Positions 17,463 through 26,958 are shown, numbered from the stretch's first letter. The stretch is 46,651 nucleotides of DNA from Bacteroidota bacterium (GCA_016194985.1 JACQAK010000172.1:1-46651), one strand, 5' to 3'. Numbers and translations are program-made. The notes: generated from the sequence alone by a model not told the origin.

Positions 17463-19253
17463 ATGAAAAACATACGTAATTTTTGCATTATTGCCCATAT
17501 CGATCATGGTAAATCTACTTTAGCAGATAGACTATTGGAATATACTAATACTATATCCAAAAGAGAGATGCAGGATCAGGTATTGGACGACATGGATCTG
17601 GAGAAAGAACGCGGCATTACTATTAAAAGTCATGCCATTCAAATGGATTATGTATACAAAGGAGAAAAGTATATTTTAAACCTGATTGACACTCCGGGCC
17701 ACGTAGATTTTAGCTATGAAGTTTCACGTTCTATTGCCGCTTGTGAAGGCGCTTTGTTGATCGTAGATGCCGCTCAGGGAATACAGGCACAAACTATTTC
17801 CAATTTATATCTGGCATTAGAACATAATTTAAAAATCATACCTATTCTTAATAAAATAGATTTACCAAGTGCGGAGCCGGAAATGGTAAAAGATCAAATC
17901 GTGGATTTATTGGGTTGTGATAGAGAAGAAATCATGTCTGCTTCCGGAAAAACCGGGTTGGGGGTTCATGAAATTTTAGAAGAAATTGTTAACCGTATTC
18001 CACCTCCAAGTGGAGATGAAAATGCTCCGTTGCAGGCATTGATCTTTGATTCTGTATTTAACTCATTCAGAGGAATTATTGCTTATTTCAGGATTTATAA
18101 CGGTAAAATTAAAAAAGGTGAAAAAGTAAAATTCTTTAACACCGGGATGGAATATAATGCCGATGAAATTGGGGTGTTGAGGTTAAAACCGGAACCCCGA
18201 GACACCGTTTATACGGGAGACGTAGGATATATTATTTCAGGGATCAAAGAAGCGAAAGAAGTAAAAGTAGGGGATACCTTAACAACGGTTGCAAACCCCT
18301 GCCCTGAAGGTATTCATGGATTTGAAGAGGTGAAACCAATGGTATTTGCCGGAATTTACCCTGTAGATACAGAAGATTTTGAAGAACTACGCTACAGCAT
18401 GGAAAAGCTTCAGTTAAATGATGCATCCTTAACCTGGGAGCCGGAATCTTCATTGGCATTGGGCTTTGGATTCCGTTGTGGATTCTTAGGGATGTTGCAT
18501 ATGGAAATTGTGCAGGAGCGTTTGGAGCGTGAATTTAAAATGACAGTTATTACAACGGTCCCTAACGTATCGTACACTGCTTATCAAACAAACGGAGATA
18601 TTGTAAAAGTTAACAATCCTAGTGATTTACCGGATCCCGCAAGAATTGATTATATTGAAGAACCATACATTAAAGCCAATATCATAACAAAATCTGATTT
18701 CATTGGACCGGTAATGAGTTTATGTATTGAGAAACGCGGTATTATTGTGACTCAAAATTATTTAACTGCCGATAGGGTAGAATTAGTGTTTGAAATGCCT
18801 TTAGGAGAAGTTGTATTTGATTTCTTCGACCGGTTAAAATCTATTTCAAAAGGCTATGCTTCTTTTGATTATCATCCTATAGGAATGAGAGAATCTGATT
18901 TGGTTAAATTGGATATCTTATTAAAAGGTGAGCCGGTGGATGCTTTATCCTGTTTGATACACAGAAGTAATTCTTACCAGTTTGGGAAGAAGATCTGTGA
19001 AAAATTAAAGGAGTTGATCCCCAAACAACAATTCGAAATTCCTATTCAGGCGGCTATTGGCGCTAAGATTATTTCCCGTGAAACCATTAGCGCTATTCGT
19101 AAAGATGTAACCGCTAAATGTTATGGTGGCGACATTAGCCGTAAACGTAAATTATTGGAGAAACAAAAAGAAGGGAAGAAACGCATGAAATCTGTTGGTA
19201 ATGTAGAGATTCCGCAGAGTGCTTTTATGGCGGTGTTGAAGCTGAATGACTAG
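17463..19253 (+). CDS. lepA: Elongation factor 4 (LepA), ribosome-associated GTPase
   Basis: 596 residues, the standard length. EF4 is a translational GTPase that acts on stalled or initiating ribosomes. The G1 loop AHIDHGKST is at residues 11-19; G2 (RGITIKSH), G3 (DTPGH) and G4 (NKID) follow. The C-terminus shows the LepA-specific domain ([24 protein letters not shown]), which separates it from EF-G and TypA. It has its own promoter and sits between two strong terminators, so it is monocistronic. No anomalies. Confidence 0.98.
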   Translation: MKNIRNFCIIAHIDHGKSTLADRLLEYTNTISKREMQDQVLDDMDLEKERGITIKSHAIQMDYVYKGEKYILNLIDTPGHVDFSYEVSRSIAACEGALLIVDAAQGIQAQTISNLYLALEHNLKIIPILNKIDLPSAEPEMVKDQIVDLLGCDREEIMSASGKTGLGVHEILEEIVNRIPPPSGDENAPLQALIFDSVFNSFRGIIAYFRIYNGKIKKGEKVKFFNTGMEYNADEIGVLRLKPEPRDTVYTGDVGYIISGIKEAKEVKVGDTLTTVANPCPEGIHGFEEVKPMVFAGIYPVDTEDFEELRYSMEKLQLNDASLTWEPESSLALGFGFRCGFLGMLHMEIVQERLEREFKMTVITTVPNVSYTAYQTNGDIVKVNNPSDLPDPARIDYIEEPYIKANIITKSDFIGPVMSLCIEKRGIIVTQNYLTADRVELVFEMPLGEVVFDFFDRLKSISKGYASFDYHPIGMRESDLVKLDILLKGEPVDALSCLIHRSNSYQFGKKICEKLKELIPKQQFEIPIQAAIGAKIISRETISAIRKDVTAKCYGGDISRKRKLLEKQKEGKKRMKSVGNVEIPQSAFMAVLKLND

Positions 19254-19272
19254 TAAGCAAATATATGAAAAC

Positions 19273-19304
19273 AAAAAAGAGCTGTAATACTACAGCTCTT
19301 TTTT
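19273..19304. terminator. Bidirectional terminator shared by lepA and the convergent O-antigen ligase-like gene
   Basis: A perfect 14-bp stem, AAAAAAGAGCTGTA / TACAGCTCTTTTTT, with a 4-nt loop. The stop codon of the minus-strand gene (TAG, 19292-19290) lies at the stem-loop edge, so the last codons of that gene form one arm. Confidence 0.9.
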
Positions 19305-20867
19305 GTTTTCAGGATCATTGGCAGAAGCCAGCCACAGGAATAAGGTTTGAAAGAAAATAAAAAAGGTAACACCCGATTGTGTTTCTAAAGTGTCTTCGGT
19401 TACGAACGACAATAAAGCGATTAAAAAAAACGGCCAATATAAATAGTGTAGTTTTTTTCTTAACACTATAGCCGGAAAAATTAAGTAAAACAAAAACAGG
19501 ACCAAGCCCACAAACCCAAATGCTACGGTAATGGCCAGGTATTGATTATGACAACGTAAACGCCAAACCAGATCTAATTTAGTATGAATTTCGTCGTACA
19601 TTTTATTAAAGGAGTCTTGTATGTCACCAGTACCTACACCAAATACAGGGTGTCGGTAAATGATATAGCTTGCTGTTTTCCAAAATTCCAAACGCATACT
19701 CAGTGTATGCCCTGATGGATTTTCGCCACGTTTGTATTTTGTATACTCCCAAACAAATTCGCGCCATTTCGAAATCAAGCCACTATTGATATTGTATTTG
19801 TAATTGGTATAACCATTCTCAATGTTTGAAATATCTTCGTTGGAAAGAGAAGCAATACCAACTGAATCTTTGGTTAAGCCTTTACTCGCCATATACCTTA
19901 ACATGGTGTAGCGAAGTTCATTTCCTTTTTTATCAAGGCCCATGAAAGTTATCGGACTTCTTGCATACCATTCTTTTTTCAATTCTTCTTCATTAATATT
20001 GATCATTATCAGATTTCCATTTTCAGCCGTTTGAAAAGAAGGATCGTGATAATAATAGCGCCCGTTTTTTGTTTTTCCTAACATGATATTTGCTGAATTA
20101 TCAGACATTTTATCAAACATATTCAAGCTTTTAACAGCTTGATTCAACACAAATAAAAAACAAATTGCAAGAACAGAGATAAAAGCAATGGCCATTTTTT
20201 TGTTTAATTGACGAATACTGAAAAGCACTAACAATAAGCTTCCCACGACGATTAAACACAAAAACCCTGTGGCCATTTCGAGCTTATACATAAAAAATAA
20301 AAGCCACAAAGTCATTGCAACACACGTGGCTTTAACAAGCATACTCTTTTCTTTAATGCTGTAATAAAGCAAACTGATGATAGCAAATGCTATAAATAAA
20401 GAAAACCGGATATGCGACATAAACACAGAGGCCTTACGAATATCTATGATCACTTTTTTTGTATAGCCCGCGTACACTAGAAAACAACAGATGGAGCTAA
20501 CGAACACACTAAAAAAGAAAAACCCGAACAATAACCGAAGCTCCTTTGCCGATAATGGTTTTGTAGAAAAAAGAATGAGCGGTAATACCAATAATGGAAG
20601 TTTGTTTCTAAGGTCGTCTAACCCGCGCGGAATATTTTGAGTATATAACATCCCTGCCAGATGCAATAAAAATAAAGACGCCAGTACCCAAAAGATTTTA
20701 GTTGATTTTAATTGCTGCCATTTATATGAAAAGTTTTTTTCTAATAACCAGTTGGCTGCTAAAATAATCTGCGGAATGCTGGTTGGTACAGTTCCAAAGA
20801 GCATTCCGGCGGCAAGGCCAATTAACCCAAATAAAAATATATAGCGATGCCAGAGTGCCGGAAGCAT
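19290..20867 (-). CDS. O-antigen ligase / polymerase-like integral membrane protein (Wzy_C family)
   Basis: 525 residues. About ten to twelve hydrophobic segments are arranged in two groups, with a large polar stretch (about residues 250-405) between them. The motif RHPVFGVGTGDIQDSFNKMY after that stretch is typical of the Wzy_C/WaaL region ('hP..GvG.g....'), where catalytic residues of O-antigen ligases and polymerases lie. Members transfer or polymerise undecaprenyl-linked glycans on the periplasmic side; in Bacteroidota, relatives also act in protein O-glycosylation and exopolysaccharide synthesis. The polar loop is unusually long and may bind substrate. It follows the halogenase homologue by 73 nt on the same strand. 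No glycosyltransferases are adjacent, so the glycan is unknown. Confidence 0.78.
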   Translation of the reverse strand: MLPALWHRYIFLFGLIGLAAGMLFGTVPTSIPQIILAANWLLEKNFSYKWQQLKSTKIFWVLASLFLLHLAGMLYTQNIPRGLDDLRNKLPLLVLPLILFSTKPLSAKELRLLFGFFFFSVFVSSICCFLVYAGYTKKVIIDIRKASVFMSHIRFSLFIAFAIISLLYYSIKEKSMLVKATCVAMTLWLLFFMYKLEMATGFLCLIVVGSLLLVLFSIRQLNKKMAIAFISVLAICFLFVLNQAVKSLNMFDKMSDNSANIMLGKTKNGRYYYHDPSFQTAENGNLIMININEEELKKEWYARSPITFMGLDKKGNELRYTMLRYMASKGLTKDSVGIASLSNEDISNIENGYTNYKYNINSGLISKWREFVWEYTKYKRGENPSGHTLSMRLEFWKTASYIIYRHPVFGVGTGDIQDSFNKMYDEIHTKLDLVWRLRCHNQYLAITVAFGFVGLVLFLFYLIFPAIVLRKKLHYLYWPFFLIALLSFVTEDTLETQSGVTFFIFFQTLFLWLASANDPENKKEL

Positions 20868-20940
20868 AGTGTTTAGTTAATACCGCAATAACGTAAAAAA
20901 GTGCTTATTTATTGCGCAACGACAAGATTTATTCAAAAAA

Positions 20941-22629
20941 TCAGGAGGCTAAAACCGCATCTTCATAAAACCACATTTTAGCTACATCCGCTTTAATAGC
21001 ATTATCCACCAATAAGCCATTACTGTGCTCGGATTTATCGTAAGGAGTTTTCAGGCTTATCAAATATGGATCTACGACAATATCCAAAGAGGTGTGATTT
21101 ACCTGATGGCTGATTAAGCGGAACAATTCTGCAGCCACTTTTTCTAACACAACCATATTTTCGGCAACCTTAGTCACAATCACCTGTGTGCCATGCATTT
21201 CATCTATGCCACGTTGAAAGCTTTTTAAATAGTCCAGATCTAAAGGATCAATATAACGGTTTTCGAATATCGCTTTTTCGTAAGGCAGCCAATCTAAGAA
21301 CATGTCCTGAACAGCTTTGTTTAACTTCCCGAATTTCCGACCTAAGCTTTTTTCAGACACAAACAACTCCTTCAACACTTTCAGATCCGTGAAACCATGA
21401 TTGGTAAACAACAAACAAGGTACCGACCAGTATATAGCCCAATCCCAAAAGATCTTGAATACCATAATCTGAGTATTACCCATCAATTTGTATTTATCCT
21501 GATAAATCGGCAGCCAGCTTTCAAACCAGGATAAATGAGTTTGTTCGTAGATTTGAGCACGAACAGCAATATCTTCACCTTTATGATCCCGTAATATTAA
21601 ATCACTTAACCAGGTATTATTCAAAGAAATAAAATCACTTCCGGGAGAATAAAACGGATCCAGAAACACACCTGCTTCGCCCGTTACGGCCCATCTGTCA
21701 GACGAATAAATACGCTTACTGTCGTGTGCAAAATGTTTTAATATTCTGAAATCTAAGATGTCCTCTTTGTTAGGACATACATATTTGGCAGCCTGTGGCT
21801 CATGTTTATGGATCCATGCCACTGCCTTTTCGTATGTATTAATGGTTTCAAACGGATGAATATCCTCATCAGCCACAATACCTATACTGGTGTTTTTTGA
21901 ACCCAAAGGAATCACCCATAACCAATAGCCTTTATCTATAAAATGTACCGTACTTAGGTAACGCAGCTTGGGAGCTAAAAACGTTTTCCACTCCTTGTTC
22001 TCACTCCATTCATCAATATCCACAACGCCTTTTACTCTGAACCAGGCAGCGTTCACATTGTGCGGCGCTTCTTTCTGAAAGCCCAGCTTTTTCTTGAGTA
22101 AACTGATTCTGCTCGTAGCATCTACCAACCACTTTGTACGAATGGTTTTATCTTCTCGCTCATGAGCATAAGTAACGGTATGCAAACTGCCATTCTCTCC
22201 AAAAACCACATCTTTTGCACGTGCGGCCAATAAAAAATCAGTTCCCAAAGATTTGGTATGCTTTTCTAAAAAATTTTCAAAAGTCCCTCTGTCTAATTGA
22301 TGGCTTGGCACAGGTAATTTTAAACGAGGGCCAAGCTCTACACGATTTGATAGTTCTGTTTTTTTCTCATCTGTAAAAAAGAAGCGAAGACCGTGTTTGG
22401 GTAATTCAAATTCCTCCAGATAATCCTTTAGTCCAAGAACTTCTCTGAAATAATGTGTTGCTAATTCTACGGTTGATTCCCCCACTTTATGAGCCGCTAC
22501 AGCTGCAGCTTTGTCACGACTTTCTAAAATTAAAATAGAAATATCCGGATTGGCTTGCTTTAATTGTATTGAAAGCGTTAATCCGGCCAAACCGCCCCCT
22601 GCTATCACAACATCATATTCTTGCTTCAT
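20941..22629 (-). CDS. Flavin-dependent halogenase-like FAD oxidoreductase
   Basis: 562 residues. The N-terminal Rossmann motif VVIAGGGLAGLTLSIQL (GxGxxG) binds FAD. KVGEST (residues 48-53) is typical of the tryptophan-halogenase/CmlS superfamily. Two motifs regarded as diagnostic of flavin-dependent halogenases are present: WxWxIP as WLWVIP (236-241) and FxxPxxSxG as FLDPFYSPG (322-330). A second FAD contact is GEAG (317-320). The C-terminal ~180 residues show no similarity I can name. The likely reaction is halogenation or hydroxylation of an aromatic group using FADH2 and O2, which needs a separate flavin reductase not seen here. Related enzymes occur in flexirubin clusters, where they modify the aryl headgroup; a fragment resembling such a cluster lies at 3.6-5.7 kb. 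The substrate is unknown, and a plain monooxygenase cannot be excluded. Confidence 0.75.
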   Translation of the reverse strand: MKQEYDVVIAGGGLAGLTLSIQLKQANPDISILILESRDKAAAVAAHKVGESTVELATHYFREVLGLKDYLEEFELPKHGLRFFFTDEKKTELSNRVELGPRLKLPVPSHQLDRGTFENFLEKHTKSLGTDFLLAARAKDVVFGENGSLHTVTYAHEREDKTIRTKWLVDATSRISLLKKKLGFQKEAPHNVNAAWFRVKGVVDIDEWSENKEWKTFLAPKLRYLSTVHFIDKGYWLWVIPLGSKNTSIGIVADEDIHPFETINTYEKAVAWIHKHEPQAAKYVCPNKEDILDFRILKHFAHDSKRIYSSDRWAVTGEAGVFLDPFYSPGSDFISLNNTWLSDLILRDHKGEDIAVRAQIYEQTHLSWFESWLPIYQDKYKLMGNTQIMVFKIFWDWAIYWSVPCLLFTNHGFTDLKVLKELFVSEKSLGRKFGKLNKAVQDMFLDWLPYEKAIFENRYIDPLDLDYLKSFQRGIDEMHGTQVIVTKVAENMVVLEKVAAELFRLISHQVNHTSLDIVVDPYLISLKTPYDKSEHSNGLLVDNAIKADVAKMWFYEDAVLAS

Positions 22630-22648
22630 TTTATGGAGTTTTATCTAA

Positions 22649-22656
22649 CAAAAGTA
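22649..22656 (-). promoter_or_regulatory. -7 element TACTTTTG upstream of the halogenase-like gene
   Basis: Read on the minus strand, TACTTTTG lies 19 nt before the ATG at 22629 and fits TAnnTTTG. No TTG at the ideal distance was found. Confidence 0.35.
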
Positions 22657-22730
22657 CAACTTTATTGGCGCTTGCCAGCAGTTTATAGAAATAAAAGAGT
22701 CCGTGCCGTTTTGTTTAATTATTAGTATTA

Positions 22731-23204
22731 TTGTGTGCTATTTTTAACATAATTCTTAAACAAAAACAAGGGCTTATTAACTCATTATTTATAATTCCCC
22801 CACATGTTAGCGACTTTGAGTTGATCAAAGAGTTCATTCGTCAATTTGAGTTAGACAACAGGGCGTTGTTGAGCCATCAATTTTTGGTGGCTAAAGAAAA
22901 CAATGAAGTGCTTGGCTTTGGAAGAATCAGAGAGCATGAGGATTGTTCGGAATTATGTTCGTTGGGCGTCACAGAACCCAAGCGTTTACAGGGAATAGGG
23001 AAACAGCTGGTAAAAGCTCTGATCTTAAAAGCACAGCAACCTTTGTACTTGGTATGTATTATCCCGGATTTTTTTATCCCGTTTGGATTTACGGTTGTTT
23101 CACACTATCCAAATGCGCTGGAAGAAAAAGTACAGTATTGTACATCAGAGCTGATAGTTCCTGAAAAATATGTAGTAATGAAATACACCCGACGTGATTC
23201 GTAA
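22731..23204 (+). CDS. GNAT-family N-acetyltransferase
   Basis: Up to 157 residues. The acetyl-CoA loop is R-L-Q-G-I-G (RxxGxG) within CSLGVTEPKRLQGIGKQLVKAL. The upstream half (SDFELIKEFIRQFEL.., FLVAKENNEVLGFGRIREHEDCSELCSLGV) fits GNAT motifs resembling the ArgA/YhbS-type subset. The substrate is unknown. The start is uncertain: TTG 22731 is the first in-frame candidate and no ATG occurs before the conserved region. Family members usually begin close to the FIIPPHVSDF stretch (about 22785), so the true start may be a non-ATG codon further in. It stands alone between the divergent halogenase gene and the VOC gene. Confidence 0.7.
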   Translation: MCAIFNIILKQKQGLINSLFIIPPHVSDFELIKEFIRQFELDNRALLSHQFLVAKENNEVLGFGRIREHEDCSELCSLGVTEPKRLQGIGKQLVKALILKAQQPLYLVCIIPDFFIPFGFTVVSHYPNALEEKVQYCTSELIVPEKYVVMKYTRRDS

Positions 23205-23241
23205 CCATTTTAATGTTTAATTTTGCAGTTTTAATCTACTT

Positions 23242-24303
23242 ATGAGCTATATAATTTCAGGTATACAACAATTGGGTGTTGGAAACACAAATGTACAGGA
23301 GACCTTTAAATGGTATCGAAAAGCATTTGGAACAGATATAAAAATATTTGAAGAAGCAGCGATGGCTGAGCTGATGCTCCCATACACTGCTAATATGCCT
23401 CATGCGCGCCATGCTATTCTGGCCATCAGTATGAATGGCGGTGGCGGTTTCGAGATTTGGCAATATACCAGTCGTCAGGCGCAAAATGCCGATTTTGCAA
23501 TCCAATTGGGAGACATTGGTATTTTTGCAGGAAAAATAAAATCATACAATATTCAGGCATCCTATACCCATTTAAAAAACTTTGGGGCAACCATGCTGAC
23601 GGAAATAACAACAACCCCTGATGGCAGAAAACATTTTTACATTCATGATTTATGGAATAATGTGTACGAAATCATCGAAGAAAAAACATCCTGGTATCAA
23701 CAAAAGGACTTTACAACAGGCGGCGTATTGGGCGCGGTGATAGGTGTGAAGGATATTGACAAATCAATTGGGTTGTATAAAACTGTATTGGGTTTTGATA
23801 AAGTGGTAAGTGATACAACTTCTGTATTTGAAGACTGGAAAGGGGTTGAGGGAGCACAAAAAAAATTCAGAAGAGTGGTATTAAGAAACAGTAAACCGCG
23901 TGAAGGCAGCTTTGGCCCTTTATTAGGCGACAATGAAATTGAATTGATACAGGCATTTGATTACACTCCGAAAAAAATATTTGAGAACCGCTTATGGGGC
24001 GATTGTGGCTTTATCCATTTATGTTTTGATATTAAAAACATGAAAGCATTGGAAGAAGCCTGTGTAAAAGCCGGACAGCCATTTACAGTTGATGGAGGCG
24101 CGGGTTTTGAAATGGGCGAAGCAGCCGGGCATTTTACATATATCGAGGATGCGGATGGAACCCTGATCGAATTTGTAGAAACTAAAAAATTACCGGTTAT
24201 TAAAAAAATTGGCTGGTATCTGGATTTGCGAAAACGTGACCCTAAAAAAGCACTCCCGAATTTTATTTTAAAAGCACTGAGGTTTAGTAGAGTAAAAGAC
24301 TAA
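23242..24303 (+). CDS. VOC-superfamily protein with two glyoxalase-like domains
   Basis: 353 residues. Two vicinal-oxygen-chelate halves are visible. The first (about 1-150) begins with IQQLGVGNTNVQETFKWYRKAFG and ends HFYIHDLWNNVYEIIEE. The second (about 155-325) begins VIGVKDIDKSIGLYKTVLGFDKV and ends with HFTYIEDADGTLIEFVETKK. Members include glyoxalase I, extradiol dioxygenases and bleomycin-resistance-type binding proteins; the metal ligands and substrate cannot be assigned by eye. A TAATTTTG -7-like element (23218-23225) precedes the ATG. The stop is 6 nt from the convergent transglutaminase gene, with no terminator hairpin between them. Confidence 0.82.
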   Translation: MSYIISGIQQLGVGNTNVQETFKWYRKAFGTDIKIFEEAAMAELMLPYTANMPHARHAILAISMNGGGGFEIWQYTSRQAQNADFAIQLGDIGIFAGKIKSYNIQASYTHLKNFGATMLTEITTTPDGRKHFYIHDLWNNVYEIIEEKTSWYQQKDFTTGGVLGAVIGVKDIDKSIGLYKTVLGFDKVVSDTTSVFEDWKGVEGAQKKFRRVVLRNSKPREGSFGPLLGDNEIELIQAFDYTPKKIFENRLWGDCGFIHLCFDIKNMKALEEACVKAGQPFTVDGGAGFEMGEAAGHFTYIEDADGTLIEFVETKKLPVIKKIGWYLDLRKRDPKKALPNFILKALRFSRVKD

Positions 24304-24309
24304 AAAGAT

Positions 24310-26499
24310 CTAACGGTTTTTTCTGGCAGCCTCTCTTCGCTCTTTACGGAGTTTCTTTAAAAATTCCCGCTTTTCTTTTCTAACCACCCGGGTTTGGAAA
24401 TTTACAACTTTGGTATTATTTAAAACTATTTTCTTGTATTTACGTTTTCGGCGATCTAATTCTTTATTGGTTAGCTTAAAACGCCTGTTTTCTATATTAT
24501 TTTCTTTTTTAAGAATGGACTCCGCTGTTTTTTGATGATTGAGTAATTCATTGAATGAAGAAAATAAAACATTCAGATTAGGAGTGCTTGTTTTTATCCA
24601 GCAAATGTCCTGTCGGTTTTGGGTACGTAAATATAATTTGTAGTCTTTTAAGGCTGTAACAGGCATTTGGCATCTTCTCACAAGTTCTGCTTTTATTTTA
24701 AATAAAAACTCCTCATAGCTGTTACGTACAGTTATAGTAGTAAATAAACTGTCGCCAAGGGTTAAGCACAACGCTGCGGGAGTGTATATTTTTTCTTTAA
24801 GACCGCTGAGGTAATGTTGTTCGGATATATTTATCTTTTTTCTTACGTCCACCACTTCTTTTTTATAATTGTCCTTCATAATATATCTCATATAGGTTGA
24901 AGCCTGAAAAGGGATAAAAGCCGAATCGTGCTGGATTAGTTTTTGTTTTAAATCTGCAGATAAAGTGCCGACTGTTTTTTCAAAGGTTTGTTTTAAAGAA
25001 AAAACGGTTTGATCCAATGCATCAATAATAGAGTCGGTTTGTTTTAATTTATAATTTAATTCAGCTAATTTGTAATCAGTATTTTTCAATTTAGGGTTGG
25101 CTATTTCATTAGCATCGTAATTTCTGATACGGTTAATGCGCCGTATGAGCTTCTTTTCGCTCATTTTGGTTTTCCGTTCTAAGTCTTTTATGGATTTAGC
25201 GCCAAGTCTTGTATTAAACTTATCTCTGAAAATAAATTCCCGATGCTTTTCGTTTTCGGCATATAATATATCGGCTTTTATTTTATTTTTATTTTTTTGA
25301 AGCAGATTGTCAATCTCAATATTTTGCAGAGACTTCAACAAACTTTCTTTTGCAAAAGAGAGGTAAGCTAACGATGTATCAATGACGGTTACCTTGGAGA
25401 TAGAATCCTCGAATGCCTTACTTTCAATATATTTTAATTTGCCAATATTATACTCGCAGATGGTGGTTATAAAACGATTTCTTGGATTAAACTTCAAACT
25501 GGCTTTTCGTAAGATGTGTTGTTTGTTCAATTCATCATTCGCTAAAAACCCATCACAGTCAGGACAGGGTCTTCCGTATCTTATGTATGAAGCATAAGTA
25601 CTGTCGTTTAAGTGATAAAAGGCGCTATCGCACTCAAATTTCCGAAGAGGTTGACTGTTTGTTAACGACCATGTTGGGTCATCCGGAAAATGGTTAATAG
25701 CAAAGGCTTCAGGATTGCATAAATAATAATTCGGATTTATTTTTTGATTATTGACACGAACGGTTTTTAATTTAAAACGAAACAATTGCTTTAATAATAA
25801 TCTATTCCAGAAACGCTGTTTAAAATAGGTAATTTCCAGTGGCGTTTTTGTTAATGCAGAATCACAGTAATTAATCGTAAACAACTGCTTACTGATGACT
25901 TTTTTTGTTTTATATTTAGGAGGATGTTTTAAGTAAATGTTATAAATAAAAGCACTGAACTTTGTTAGCTTATATTCGGTAGCGCCCGATGCCCAGGTAA
26001 CATCATATACATACCATAATCCATCCAAGTTGACGGCATTCCAGGCATGATTATCAATGTAAATAGAATCGTTCACATCAAAAATGTCATCCTTGGCATA
26101 ACCATAAACAGACACATTTGTGATATTTGCTAAGCGGCATAAGGTATCCATGAGATAAGCATAATCCAAGCAAATGCCGCTTTTGTATTTTAGAATAGCC
26201 GTTACTTTTGGCATTCCGGCCCCGCCCGAAGAATAATAGGAATCAAAATCATATTTAATGTTGGTGGCCACCCAGGTGAAAATAGCATCAAACTTCTCCT
26301 TGTCAGAGGCTTTCCCTTTGGTAAGATAATTAACCAGTGTGACAGGATGTTTCGTTAATAATCCGGGAACATTCATATCGCTTTTATGGACCTGTAATTC
26401 AATACCGGATCCGGACTGACCATATATGCCAATAGAAATTCCCAGTAATAAAAAAGCGAGTAAATATTTGTGAAAGGAAAGAATAAACGTGTTTTTCAA
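24310..26499 (-). CDS. Exported transglutaminase-like protein with long basic coiled-coil tail
   Basis: 729 residues. A hydrophobic N-terminus (to about residue 28, ..GIYGQ) is a signal peptide. The transglutaminase-like core spans about 45-180 with an apparently intact Cys-His-Asp triad: Cys110 in KSGICLDYAYLMD, His151 in DNHAWNAV and Asp166 in WYVYDVTWA. Such domains act as proteases, amidases or cross-linkers. The middle ~280 residues contain Cys-rich CPDCDG and are unfamiliar. The rest is rich in Lys, Arg and Glu and predicted to be helical or coiled coil, ending in a strongly basic tail (REFLKKLRKERREAARKNR). Residues 1-190 resemble bacterial transglutaminase-like proteins seen beside cell-wall functions; the tail looks lineage-specific. 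It is divergent from the suf operon. Confidence 0.75.
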   Translation of the reverse strand: MKNTFILSFHKYLLAFLLLGISIGIYGQSGSGIELQVHKSDMNVPGLLTKHPVTLVNYLTKGKASDKEKFDAIFTWVATNIKYDFDSYYSSGGAGMPKVTAILKYKSGICLDYAYLMDTLCRLANITNVSVYGYAKDDIFDVNDSIYIDNHAWNAVNLDGLWYVYDVTWASGATEYKLTKFSAFIYNIYLKHPPKYKTKKVISKQLFTINYCDSALTKTPLEITYFKQRFWNRLLLKQLFRFKLKTVRVNNQKINPNYYLCNPEAFAINHFPDDPTWSLTNSQPLRKFECDSAFYHLNDSTYASYIRYGRPCPDCDGFLANDELNKQHILRKASLKFNPRNRFITTICEYNIGKLKYIESKAFEDSISKVTVIDTSLAYLSFAKESLLKSLQNIEIDNLLQKNKNKIKADILYAENEKHREFIFRDKFNTRLGAKSIKDLERKTKMSEKKLIRRINRIRNYDANEIANPKLKNTDYKLAELNYKLKQTDSIIDALDQTVFSLKQTFEKTVGTLSADLKQKLIQHDSAFIPFQASTYMRYIMKDNYKKEVVDVRKKINISEQHYLSGLKEKIYTPAALCLTLGDSLFTTITVRNSYEEFLFKIKAELVRRCQMPVTALKDYKLYLRTQNRQDICWIKTSTPNLNVLFSSFNELLNHQKTAESILKKENNIENRRFKLTNKELDRRKRKYKKIVLNNTKVVNFQTRVVRKEKREFLKKLRKERREAARKNR

Positions 26500-26524
26500 A
26501 TTAACGATTAATGCATCAAAATAT

Positions 26525-26555
26525 TTGCACTTATACCGTAAAAGTGGTATTTTTG
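26525..26555 (+). promoter_or_regulatory. Bacteroidota-type promoter of the suf operon
   Basis: TTG (26525-26527), a 20-nt spacer and TATTTTTG (26548-26555) match TTG-N17-23-TAnnTTTG. The predicted transcription start leaves a ~60-nt leader to sufA at 26622. The spacer contains the inverted repeat described next. Confidence 0.68.
26533..26550. promoter_or_regulatory. Candidate operator ATACC-N8-GGTAT inside the suf promoter
   Basis: An 18-bp inverted repeat with 5-bp arms (ATACC 26533-26537, GGTAT 26546-26550) and an 8-nt spacer lies between the -33 and -7 elements and overlaps the -7 box, as a repressor site would. The identical arms and spacing recur upstream of feoA at 44833-44850. The regulator is unknown. 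Confidence 0.5.
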
Positions 26556-26621
26556 TACCGCGTTTAGAATTAATCTAATTAAGGATATGGCGCAAGTAAC
26601 TAACAATTAATTACTTACAAA

Positions 26622-26948
26622 ATGATAACAGTTAGCAATGCAGCAAAAGAATATGCTGTAAATTTAATAAAGGAAGAAAATAAACCGGCCGATACATTCA
26701 TTCGTGTGGGGGTTGATGGGGGAGGATGTTCAGGATTAATGTACAATTTAGTATTTGACAATATTTTGAAAGAAGGCGACCAGTTATTTGAAGATAATGG
26801 CATTAAGGTAGTGGTTGATCGTAAAAGTTTTTTGTATTTAGTAGGCACTGAGTTGGATTATAGTGGCGGATTGAATGGAAAGGGGTTTATTTTTAAAAAT
26901 CCTAACGCTACGCGATCTTGTGGTTGCGGAGAATCCTTTAGTGTTTAA
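26622..26948 (+). CDS. sufA: A-type iron-sulfur cluster carrier (IscA/SufA family)
   Basis: 108 residues, standard for A-type carriers. The three cluster-binding cysteines are present: Cys36 in GGGCSGLMY, and Cys100 and Cys102 in the C-terminal SCGCG. A-type proteins accept [2Fe-2S] or [4Fe-4S] clusters from the SufBCD scaffold and hand them to target enzymes. It is the first gene of the suf operon, 65 nt before sufB; the gap holds a repeat element. I name it sufA from context; sequence alone does not separate IscA, SufA and ErpA. Confidence 0.92.
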   Translation: MITVSNAAKEYAVNLIKEENKPADTFIRVGVDGGGCSGLMYNLVFDNILKEGDQLFEDNGIKVVVDRKSFLYLVGTELDYSGGLNGKGFIFKNPNATRSCGCGESFSV

Positions 26949-26958
26949 ATATTCCATG

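Noticed and set aside
26587-26610. Seven-codon upstream ORF in the suf leader
   Set aside because: Too short to judge; no conserved peptide or stalling motif is visible, though a leader-peptide role cannot be excluded.
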